From the NCBI RefSeq assembly GCF_026626745.1, contig NZ_JAPNJW010000001.1, positions 1,098,311 through 1,162,310 on the forward strand: a stretch of DNA of 64,000 nucleotides, read 5' to 3'. Below, in pieces: positions 27,801-33,641 of the stretch. The position numbers were made by a program, and so were the translations under genes. Below the pieces are notes generated by a model that worked only from the letters and a program-made list of their open reading frames with translations, was not told the DNA's origin and ran no database searches. The number at the start of each line of letters is the position of its first letter. The first letter of the stretch is position 1. Origin of the DNA: Nannocystis sp. RBIL2 (GTDB taxonomy: Bacteria; Myxococcota_A; Polyangia; Nannocystales; Nannocystaceae).

Positions 27801-28272
27801 CTTCGACACCGGCGCGCTCGTCCGCCACGACCTCACCACCGGCGCCGCGCACCCGCTCGACCTCGGCGTGAACCTGCGCGCCCAGGGTTATCATCGGATG
27901 CACATCGCCGACGACGGCGCCCGGATCGCCGTCAGCGAGGAGGAGCGGCTGTTCATCCTCGACGTCGCCAGCGGCGCGGTGCGCAAGGTCGACGCCGGCG
28001 CCAACATCTGGTCGATGCAATTCGCGCCCGACGGCGACCTGCTGTTCGGCGCGGTCGGCGACTACATGCAGGCGTGGGACCTCGACAGCCTGACCGCGAC
28101 CCCGCTGTGGCGGACGCGAGGCTTCGCGCGCCTCGCCCACATCACAGCCGACGGAGCGCTGGTGACGCGCGAGGAGGGCGAGATCCACCGCTTCGCCGTC
28201 GCCCAGGTCCCACGCGAGCCGGAGGCGCTGCACGCCTGGCTGCGAACGCGCGCCGCCCGGCTCGCGGAGTGA
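24844..28272 (+). CDS. Serine/threonine kinase with C-terminal WD40-like propeller
   Basis: A 1142-aa transmembrane Hanks-type kinase. The kinase domain (~65-345) has GAGGMGIVY, LALKLL with the ATP Lys, IVHRDFKPHNAM (catalytic Asp), LDFGLAQ and APEQ. One transmembrane helix follows (~355-380, MGLAGVLTGGAWWTG). Behind it, ~700 residues of WD40/PQQ-like repeats (LVSPDARFLARG, LLAPDGRGFAALT, MQFAPDGDLLFG) form a probable periplasmic propeller sensor. It lies 43 bp after the ECF sigma gene, so the pair probably forms one signalling module. All kinase residues look intact. Confidence 0.9.
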   Translation: MLHHLAQLVMKIEEGDATHPSLSAGASSPSQDTLLAPDLRPDVMVTPDHVRAKRTVAAALFGTDPEPLHLGRYRLLERLGAGGMGIVYAAYDSRLERKLALKLLRPTRLGSAEAVARTLREARALARLSHPHVVHVYEVGELDGREIFVAMEHLAGPTLRAWLDAEPRPWPEVLAVFRQAGEGLAAAHAHGIVHRDFKPHNAMFGADGRVRVLDFGLAQVDGAAEAREPVAPADPDDFPRTLTSTGALLGTPAYMAPEQLEGHKGDARSDQFSFCVALHEALYGSRPFAGETLGELADSVRSERVTPPPRSTDVPAWVRAALLRGLRADPERRWPSMTELLAALSGDPAARRRRRQRWTAVTMGLAGVLTGGAWWTGAHLRSVDAEQRAELDRQVVSARAEADRQTIASTLAQARGQLERDPAGVIHTLAQLDAIAPADAVEVRTLALAALARGLPDAALVGPEAELLSVAAAANSDVVFAQDAAGDLWRWTADDRPGERIARLGQRANTMAVAPSGQAWAAALGDSLVGGSVQDGAWQTWRAALPESWSLLGHLVITADERWLIPTRGQPLVVLDLRTGQPVEGALPEPHGGDGEVRGLVSPDARFLARGRVGADTLTIWDRSTGETRSAPVLGALGELVGVVGDGQLLLGRSERDGAARLIAWDLARATAQEWRSDVLGVTKLGGLVGLTRATEDGRALCVAPPLAAECQWQHPLEQFDRPLADSRHYALETQREQQPRRSLELGDLATGAVVRRFSAGSARDGGQLDHAGRYLAARGPAIDVWERRDPAHAIVDLHRGLADVAHHNSPDGTFLVRHHKPSGALVRIDSRTGAEQPLAPCLAAGEKTAWMAIDEDGRVLVPHGAALHLYPAGSTEPRAIADLAEPIRQVLLAPDGRGFAALTVGGTVHVWSDPDAAPGRFDAGAKGARGLMYARGSNHLASMSSDLGVQVFRAGALTTLAAPGDAEQTVVMELSGNGRWLLTLRFDTGALVRHDLTTGAAHPLDLGVNLRAQGYHRMHIADDGARIAVSEEERLFILDVASGAVRKVDAGANIWSMQFAPDGDLLFGAVGDYMQAWDLDSLTATPLWRTRGFARLAHITADGALVTREEGEIHRFAVAQVPREPEALHAWLRTRAARLAE

Positions 28273-28299
28273 CACGAGCTCCCTCGCTCCGTCGCTGTC

Positions 28300-28336
28300 G
28301 TGCCGACTCGTGGCCTCCGAGAGCGACGACGACGAG
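28300..28336 (+). repeat. Truncated copy of the ECF sigma gene start
   Basis: 36 of 37 bases match 24167-24203, which spans the GTG start and first codons of the sigma gene. The copy lies right after the kinase stop and then loses similarity. It looks like the leftover of a duplicated sigma-kinase unit. Confidence 0.75.
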
Positions 28337-28359
28337 GCGCCGACGCTCGGCCCGGCGGC

Positions 28360-28785
28360 TCAGGACGGCTTGTACTCGGTGGCGACGTCCATCACCCAGG
28401 TGACGCCGAAGCGATCCTTGAGCATGCCATAGAGCGGCGCCCACCCCGACGGCGCCAGCGGCTGCGCCACGGTCGCGCCTTCGGCGAGCTTCTCCCAGAG
28501 CGCGGCGATCTCCGCGGCCGAGTCGCCGCGGACCGAGACGAAGAACGGGTTCGTCCCCGGGTTCCACGGCATGCGGGAGGGTACGTCGTATGCCATCACC
28601 CTGAATCCGTTCTTGGCCGCGACCTGGCCCCACATCACCTGGCCCGCCTCTGCGGGATCCTGGACGCTCTGCGCGTCCTGGTACGTGACGACGGCGATCT
28701 CGCCGCCGAACACCGAATGATAGAACTCCAGCGCTGCGCGAGCATCGCCACGAAAGTTGAGATGGTTGGTAACGCTGACGGTCAT
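28360..28785 (-). CDS. VOC-superfamily protein (PhnB-like)
   Basis: About 141 aa. A glyoxalase/bleomycin-resistance fold of the PhnB/YjdN subgroup: NHLNFRGDARAALEFYHSVFGGEI at the start, GNP-like middle TNPFFVSVRGDSAAEIAALW, and a final PLYGMLKDRFGVTWVMDV. The subgroup often lacks known activity. ATG 28785 has AGGAGA upstream. The TetR gene lies on the same strand 96 bp upstream and may regulate it. Confidence 0.88.
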   Translation of the reverse strand: MTVSVTNHLNFRGDARAALEFYHSVFGGEIAVVTYQDAQSVQDPAEAGQVMWGQVAAKNGFRVMAYDVPSRMPWNPGTNPFFVSVRGDSAAEIAALWEKLAEGATVAQPLAPSGWAPLYGMLKDRFGVTWVMDVATEYKPS

Positions 28786-28881
28786 GACGTTCTCCTGGGT
28801 TGTGGGGTGGTCTTCAGGGCACGGCCGCGTCCTCCCGGTTCGTCGTGACGAACGGGATCTTCAGCCGCGGATGCGCTGCGA

Positions 28882-29532
28882 TCAGGTCGCTGTCGAGTCT
28901 CGTGGCCCGTCGGAAGGCGGATGCCGAAGCGCCGGCACGATGACTCCGTCGACCATCGACACGAGGAACGGCAGGTCGAACGGCTTGCGCTGGACCAGCG
29001 TGCGGTAGGCTGCCATCGACGGGATGACCAGGGAGAGCGTGCCGATGTCGGCAGACGCCGATATCTCGCCGCGCTCGACCGCTCGCCGCATCAGCGCGAG
29101 GTGGGCTTCCGCCCACGGCTGCACGACGGCGGCGTTGGCCGCCTCGGCGAGCGCCTGCTCTTGCGAGAGGAGCGAAGCGAGCCCGGTCATGATCCTGAGC
29201 CTGCGCTCGCCCTCTTCGATCGACTGCGGCTTGAACAAGCCGAGCAGGTCCCCGCGGAGCGTGCCCGTGTCGGGCAAATGCTCGAGGTCGACCTGATTGC
29301 GCTTCATGTGCGCGACGGCGTCGATGACGAGCTGCGTCTTCGAGGTCCAGCGGCGATAGATGGTCGCCTTCCCGGCTCCGGCTCTCGTGGCCACCAAATC
29401 CATCGTCAACCCGGCGGCGCCGACCTCGGCGAGGACCTCGAGCGTGGCCTCGAGGATCGAAGCGTCGCGCGAAGGGTCTCGCTTGCGCCCGGGCTGGGCA
29501 GGCTCGCCGGTCTCGTCGTCCTTCGGGGTCAT
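28882..29532 (-). CDS. TetR/AcrR-family regulator
   Basis: About 216 aa. The N-terminal HTH reads ILEATLEVLAEVGAAGLTMDLVATRAGAGKATIYRRW, followed by a helical ligand domain (LLGLFKPQSIEEGERRLRIM, PFDLPFLVSMVDGVIVP) typical of the AcrR-C type. ATG 29532. A clear promoter (29552-29580) lies about 20 bp upstream with a small palindrome nearby, suggesting autoregulation. The VOC gene follows on the same strand. Confidence 0.88.
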   Translation of the reverse strand: MTPKDDETGEPAQPGRKRDPSRDASILEATLEVLAEVGAAGLTMDLVATRAGAGKATIYRRWTSKTQLVIDAVAHMKRNQVDLEHLPDTGTLRGDLLGLFKPQSIEEGERRLRIMTGLASLLSQEQALAEAANAAVVQPWAEAHLALMRRAVERGEISASADIGTLSLVIPSMAAYRTLVQRKPFDLPFLVSMVDGVIVPALRHPPSDGPRDSTAT

Positions 29533-29551
29533 GCAGGCGCCGCGTTCCGGG

Positions 29552-29614
29552 GTGATACTTCAGAGTTCCGAAACCGTCAAGTTCCGATACTGCACAGTCT
29601 CGTTTTCAGAAACG
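29552..29614 (-). promoter_or_regulatory. Promoter of TetR gene and nearby palindrome
   Basis: On the minus strand, -35 TTGACG (29580-29575) and -10 TATCAC (29557-29552) are separated by 17 nt. Just upstream, CGTTT-TCAG-AAACG (29601-29614) is an inverted repeat in an AT-richer patch and a candidate operator. Confidence 0.6.
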
Positions 29615-29882
29615 CGACGTTTGGGCGGCCCCAGCGGGCCTTTCGCGCATGACGCGCGGCAGGCCGTGGCCGCGTGTCTTGCGCTCTGGAGATGCCGAGG
29701 CGCCGAGATCCGGAGCAGACATTCACGCGCAGTGCGACACGCCCTCAGGTCGTCCGCGGCTCGAGCCTCCCGGCGAATTCAGCAATCGAGCGGATGATCC
29801 GCAATCTGCGCCTCCGCCCCGCGCAGCGTGACGGCCTCGGAGCCTGAGCGAACTCGACGCACAGCCTCGGCATGACCGAATC

Positions 29883-29918
29883 GACATGCGACGAAGAACA
29901 TGTCGCATCCGACATGTC
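29883..29918. repeat. 14-bp-period palindromic array (3 cores)
   Basis: GACATGCG (29883), AACATGTC (29897) and GACATGTC (29911) with linkers ACGAAG and GCATCC, about 100 bp upstream of the phosphoesterase start. Confidence 0.75.
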
Positions 29919-30019
29919 TCAATAGTCACTTCAAGATGACCGCAACCGCGCGCGCCAGCGCTCCAGCGACCTCACCGTCCTCCCTGGTGGCGCGAGGCCA
30001 ACGCGGCTACTCTGCCCGG

Positions 30020-30829
30020 GTGCGGATCGTGCAGATCGACAGCGAGCCGCTGCACGTGCTCGCGTATCTCGACGCCGCCCCGCGGGGCGGCAGCCAGACG
30101 CGCGAGCTCCCGCTGCTGCGCGCGCGCGTGGACGAGTTGCCGGCGCAGCTCGACGCCCTGCTCGTCACCTCCGACCTGCAGGGGCGGGCCGCCCTGAGCG
30201 AGGCCGGCGGCGCCCTGCGGCTGCTCGGCGAGGCGCTGGCCGAGGAGTACGCCACCCTGGCCGAGCTCGACTCCGTGCCCGACCCCGCCTTCACCGGCGT
30301 CGTCCTCGCGGGCGACCTCTACGCCGCCCCCGCCGCCGATCGCCTGGGCGCCACCGGCGACGTCCGCGACGTCTGGCGGGCCTTCGCCGCGCGCTTCCGC
30401 TGGGTCAGCGGCGTCGCCGGCAACCACGACCTGTTCGGCAAGCCGACCGAGCAGGCCCGCTTCGCCCGCGAGCCCGGCGTCCACCTCCTCGACGGCCGCC
30501 AGGTCGAGCTCGACGATCTGCGGATCGCCGGCCTCGGCGGGATCTGCGGGCGCCCCGGCAAGCCCAACCGCCGCCCGCCTGACGAGTTCGTGGCCGCCGT
30601 CCGCCGCCTCCTGCCCGCGCGCCCGCACCTGCTCGTCCTCCACGAGGGCCCCGACGGCGGCCCGCGCCGGTTCGGCAACCCCGACGTGCGCGACGCGGTC
30701 GCCGGCCGCGACACCCTCGTCGTCTGCGGCCACTCCCACTGGCACGACCCGCTCGTCGAGCTCCCCGGCGGCACCCAGGTGCTGAACGTCGACGCCCGCG
30801 CCGTCCTGCTCGAGCGCGCCGACCTCTGA
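30020..30829 (+). CDS. Metallophosphoesterase
   Basis: About 269 aa with calcineurin-like phosphoesterase motifs: LAGDLYAAP in place of GDxxD, GNHDLFG binding both metals, VLHEGP and GHSHWHDP near the end. The first block (LLVTSDLQGR) holds the early Asp. A soluble enzyme for phosphomono- or diesters; substrate unknown. GTG 30020 begins VRIVQIDSEPL; the longer frame to 29900 adds a non-conserved tail that would include a repeat array region. The stop is 4 bp before a six-core array that separates it from the convergent oxidoreductase. Confidence 0.8.
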   Translation: MRIVQIDSEPLHVLAYLDAAPRGGSQTRELPLLRARVDELPAQLDALLVTSDLQGRAALSEAGGALRLLGEALAEEYATLAELDSVPDPAFTGVVLAGDLYAAPAADRLGATGDVRDVWRAFAARFRWVSGVAGNHDLFGKPTEQARFAREPGVHLLDGRQVELDDLRIAGLGGICGRPGKPNRRPPDEFVAAVRRLLPARPHLLVLHEGPDGGPRRFGNPDVRDAVAGRDTLVVCGHSHWHDPLVELPGGTQVLNVDARAVLLERADL

Positions 30830-30832
30830 CCG

Positions 30833-30910
30833 GACATGGCCCCGCGGCCATGCCCCTTCAGTCATGTCTTACTGAACATGCCCCATCGAGCATGCTCGAA
30901 AGAGCACCCT
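30833..30910. repeat. Six-core 14-bp-period array between convergent genes
   Basis: Cores at 30833, 30847, 30861, 30875, 30889 and 30903 (GACATGGC, GCCATGCC, GTCATGTC, AACATGCC, AGCATGCT, AGCACCCT), every one exactly 14 bp apart. It fills the whole gap between the two stop codons. Confidence 0.85.
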
Positions 30911-30912
30911 CG

Positions 30913-31929
30913 TCAATCGACCATGCGGACCACGACCTTGCCCTTCGCGTGGCCGGACTCGAGGTGCGCGAACGCCTCGCCGATCTGCGCGAACGGGACG
31001 ATGCGGTCGATCACCACCTCGAGCGTGCCGTCGTCGACGCGGCGCGCCAGGTCGGCCAGGTCCGAGCCGCTCGGGTGCATGAACAGGAAGCGGTAGCGGA
31101 CCTTGCGGACGAGCCCGCGCAGGCGCGTCCCGAGGCTCGCCAGCCAGAACAGCGGCGCCAGCCCGGGGCGGCCGAGGTCCTTGTGCGCGGTCGCCGGCTC
31201 CGGCGCTCCGGCGACCGACACCACCAGCCCGCCGGGCCTCACCACCGCGAACGAGCGCGTCAGAGTGTCGCCGCCGACCAGGTCGAAGGCCCCGTCGTAG
31301 TCCTTCAGCACCGTCTCGAACGCCTCCTTGGTGTAATCGACGATCACGTCGGCGCCGAGGCGGCGGACCAGCGCCTCGCCGCGCGGAGAGGCGGTAGTCG
31401 CCACGGTCGCGCCGAAGCGCTTGGCCAGCTGCAGCGCGAACGTCCCGACCCCGCCGGCCCCGCCGGGGATGAACAGCCGCTGCCCGGGCCCCGCGTGCAG
31501 CTCGTCGCGCAGCGCCTGCAGGGCCGTCAGGCCCGCGAGCGGCACCGCGGCCGCGGCCGTGAAGTCGAGCCGCTCCGGCATCTTCGCCACCAGCGACTCG
31601 GGCACGCACGCGTACTCGGCGAACGCCCCCAGCGCGTCCTTGTCGACCCGCGCGAACACGCGATCGCCGGGCGCGAACTGCTTCACCTCCGGCCCGCACG
31701 TTTCGACCACCCCGGCCAGTTCGTTGCCCATCACGATCGGCAGCGGATAGCGCCGGATGACCCGCAGCTGGCCCTCGCGGATCTTGAAGTCGACCGGGTT
31801 GAGGCCCGCCGCGTGGACGCGGATCTTCAGCTCGCCCGCCTTCGGCTCCGGCACCGGCACCTCGCGCAGCTCGGCCGCCGCGGGGCCGCCGTAGCGCGTC
31901 ATCACGTAGGCTCGCATGGTCGTGGTCAT
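30913..31929 (-). CDS. NADP-dependent quinone-oxidoreductase-like MDR protein
   Basis: About 338 aa of the zinc-independent medium-chain dehydrogenase/reductase group. It shows MRAYVMTRYGGPAAAELR, a GroES-like fold with AAGLNPVDFKIREG and GNELAGVV, then the Rossmann motif IPGGAGGVGTFALQLAK. The C-terminus VVIDRIVPFAQIGEAFAHLESGHAKGKVVV is diagnostic. No structural zinc Cys cluster is visible. It likely reduces a quinone or enone using NADPH. ATG 31929. Its stop abuts the repeat array at 30910. Confidence 0.88.
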   Translation of the reverse strand: MTTTMRAYVMTRYGGPAAAELREVPVPEPKAGELKIRVHAAGLNPVDFKIREGQLRVIRRYPLPIVMGNELAGVVETCGPEVKQFAPGDRVFARVDKDALGAFAEYACVPESLVAKMPERLDFTAAAAVPLAGLTALQALRDELHAGPGQRLFIPGGAGGVGTFALQLAKRFGATVATTASPRGEALVRRLGADVIVDYTKEAFETVLKDYDGAFDLVGGDTLTRSFAVVRPGGLVVSVAGAPEPATAHKDLGRPGLAPLFWLASLGTRLRGLVRKVRYRFLFMHPSGSDLADLARRVDDGTLEVVIDRIVPFAQIGEAFAHLESGHAKGKVVVRMVD

Positions 31930-31983
31930 GGTCGGGCGAGTGTACGCACCCGCAGGCCGAGCCGCGAGCCATGCCCGCAGGCC

Positions 31984-32331
31984 TCAGGTCGCCCGGAATT
32001 GTTGGGGTATGCCGTCCTCGACCGTGATCGTCACCACCACGTCGACGGGCCCCGCCGCGGCCACGTGGAGGATGAACGCCACCCCGCCCGAGTGCGGCGA
32101 CACGTTCGACACCCACACGTCCGCGTCGCCGAGCGAGAAGATGAACTCCTGCAGCGCGTCGCCGTTGGGGCCGACCACGAAGCCCGCCCCGTGTTCGGTC
32201 GCCTCCGCGGCCGACACGTGGACGATCGACAGCGGCGTGATCGGCGGGTAGATGCCCCACTTGAAGTCCAGGCGCTTGCGCCCGATGAGGCCGTGCTCCC
32301 TGCCGTAGAAGACTCGAATCGACTTCGCCAC
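31984..32331 (-). CDS. Small hypothetical protein
   Basis: A compact ~115-aa beta-rich protein without signal or membrane segment (SIRVFYGREHGLIGRKRLDF, then FIFSLGDADVWVSNVSPHSGGVAFILHV). No family recognised. GTG 32331 is the conservative start. A TTG at 32409 would overlap the upstream TGA as TTGA, preceded by GCGAGGG, giving a 26-residue extension and translational coupling to the pseudouridine synthase gene; either is possible. Confidence 0.5.
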   Translation of the reverse strand: MAKSIRVFYGREHGLIGRKRLDFKWGIYPPITPLSIVHVSAAEATEHGAGFVVGPNGDALQEFIFSLGDADVWVSNVSPHSGGVAFILHVAAAGPVDVVVTITVEDGIPQQFRAT

Positions 32332-32405
32332 GACGACTTCATGGCATGGGCCCCGGTCGCCGCCAGCGCCTCCCCCCGGGGAAGCCCCCCGCCATGCGCG
32401 GTGGA

Positions 32406-33164
32406 TCAACCCTCGCGGTCGGGAGCGCGCTGGATGTCGGCCTCGTCACTCGCCACTCGCGCTCGCGGGCCCGCGTCGGCGTCCAGCTCGAGCGTGATGC
32501 CCAGGCCCGCGAGCGCGCCCGCCAGATCGGGCGGCAGCGGGGCGACCACGCGGATCGGCGCGCCGGTGCGCGGGTGCGGCAGCGCCAGCGACCACGCGTG
32601 AAGCGCCAGCCGGTGCAGATCGTGGCGCTCGCGGAACAGCCGGTTGTGCTCGCCCTTGCCGTAGCGCACGTCGCCGATCAAGGGGCAGCTGATGTGCTTG
32701 AGGTGGCGGCGGATCTGGTGCAGCCGGCCCGTCAGCGGCCGCGCCTCCACCAGCGCGTAGCGGCCCGCGCGGGCCAGAGTCGTCACCTCCGTCACCGAGG
32801 GCACGCGCGGCCCGTCCTCGGCGCGGGGGATCGGGTGATCGATCGTCACCGCCGCGGGCGGGTTGCCGCGCACCAGCGCCAGGTAGCGCTTCTCGACCTG
32901 TCCCGAGGTCCAGACCTCCTGCAGCGCCCGCGCCCCCTCCGAATGGAGGGCGAACGCCAGCGCGCCGCTGGCCCCGCGATCGAGGCGGTGGACCGGATAC
33001 ACGTAGGCCCCCACGGCCTCGCGCGCGAGGTCGAGGAGCACCACCTCGTCGTCGGCCCAGCCGCGGTGGACCACCAGCCCGGCCGGCTTGGCGACGATCA
33101 GCAGGTCCTCGTCGCGGTGGAGGATGAATCCCTGCTGCCCCGAAGGAAATGTCTCTTGCGACAT
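32406..33164 (-). CDS. RluA-family RNA pseudouridine synthase
   Basis: About 252 aa. The catalytic motif VHRLDRGASG contains the active Asp. EKRYLALVRG, GRLHQIRRHLKHI and GDVRYGKGEHNR are the other RluA-type blocks. Lack of an S4 domain and the short length recall TruC/RluA, which modify tRNA or rRNA; the target cannot be fixed here. The ATG at 33164 is itself the ATG of a GACATGTC core, and the first ~11 residues (MSQETFPSGQQ) are repeat-encoded. The enzyme proper begins at GFILHRDEDLLIV. Confidence 0.85.
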   Translation of the reverse strand: MSQETFPSGQQGFILHRDEDLLIVAKPAGLVVHRGWADDEVVLLDLAREAVGAYVYPVHRLDRGASGALAFALHSEGARALQEVWTSGQVEKRYLALVRGNPPAAVTIDHPIPRAEDGPRVPSVTEVTTLARAGRYALVEARPLTGRLHQIRRHLKHISCPLIGDVRYGKGEHNRLFRERHDLHRLALHAWSLALPHPRTGAPIRVVAPLPPDLAGALAGLGITLELDADAGPRARVASDEADIQRAPDREG

Positions 33165-33181
33165 GTCCGAAGTACCAGGCG
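33132..33181. repeat. Palindromic array supplying the start codon of the pseudouridine synthase gene
   Basis: Cores GAAATGTC (33146) and GACATGTC (33160) are 14 bp apart; weaker cores at 33132 and 33174 extend the phase. Confidence 0.75.
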
Positions 33182-33183
33182 AA

Positions 33184-33549
33184 TCAGCCGGGGCAAGGGG
33201 CGACCCACGTGTAGCAGCACGAGGTCGCGTCGCCGTCCTGCCGCAGCTGGCGGGTGCGCTTCTCGTCGAGCGTGCCGTGGGCCCCCTCCGGCACCCCCGG
33301 CGGCAGCGCCCCGGCGTCCGCCGCTGCTTCGCCCTCGGTGCTGCCTTGCGGGTCCTTGGCGTAGGCCGACTCGACGTGGATCGGGCACGTCAACGTCGCG
33401 CCCGCGGCGACCTCGGCCATGCGCTCGGCGACCTCCGCCGGCCCGCACCAGCCATCCCCGGGGCAACGGGCCGGACCGCTGCGCCCGGCGCAGGCGAGGC
33501 CGAACAACAGCGACAACACGAACAGGACGGGCGACGCGCCGCGAGACAT
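33184..33549 (-). CDS. Small Cys-rich lipoprotein
   Basis: About 121 aa with a signal MSRGASPVLFVLSLLFGLAC ending in a lipobox Cys. The mature part has seven Cys, in CPGDGWCG, TCPIHV and SCCYTWVAPCPG. No known family; probably a secreted or surface protein. It sits 19 bp upstream of the pseudouridine synthase start and downstream of the kinase-TPR gene on the same strand. Confidence 0.55.
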   Translation of the reverse strand: MSRGASPVLFVLSLLFGLACAGRSGPARCPGDGWCGPAEVAERMAEVAAGATLTCPIHVESAYAKDPQGSTEGEAAADAGALPPGVPEGAHGTLDEKRTRQLRQDGDATSCCYTWVAPCPG

Positions 33550-33605
33550 GCGACCGGCAACCTATCACGCCCCGGCCGCCTGTCCAGCGGCGCCGACCGT
33601 CGCCA

Positions 33606-33641
33606 CACCTGTCTCTCAGAGCATGTCCGAAGCGTCATCCG
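33606..33641. repeat. Palindromic array over the kinase-TPR stop codon
   Basis: CACCTGTC (33606), AGCATGTC (33620) and GTCATCCG (33634), 14-bp period. The stop codon of the kinase-TPR gene (33635-33637) is inside the last core. Confidence 0.7.

Larger units (their letters stand above)
29533..30019. other. Gene-free region between TetR and phosphoesterase genes
   Basis: 487 bp between divergent genes: TetR promoter at the left, a palindromic array at 29883-29918. I see no gene in 29620-29880. Confidence 0.4.

Noticed and set aside
28814..29116. Minus-strand frame ending in KIPFVTTNREDAAVP near the TetR gene
   Set aside because: It overlaps the TetR gene in another frame; too little to call a gene remnant.
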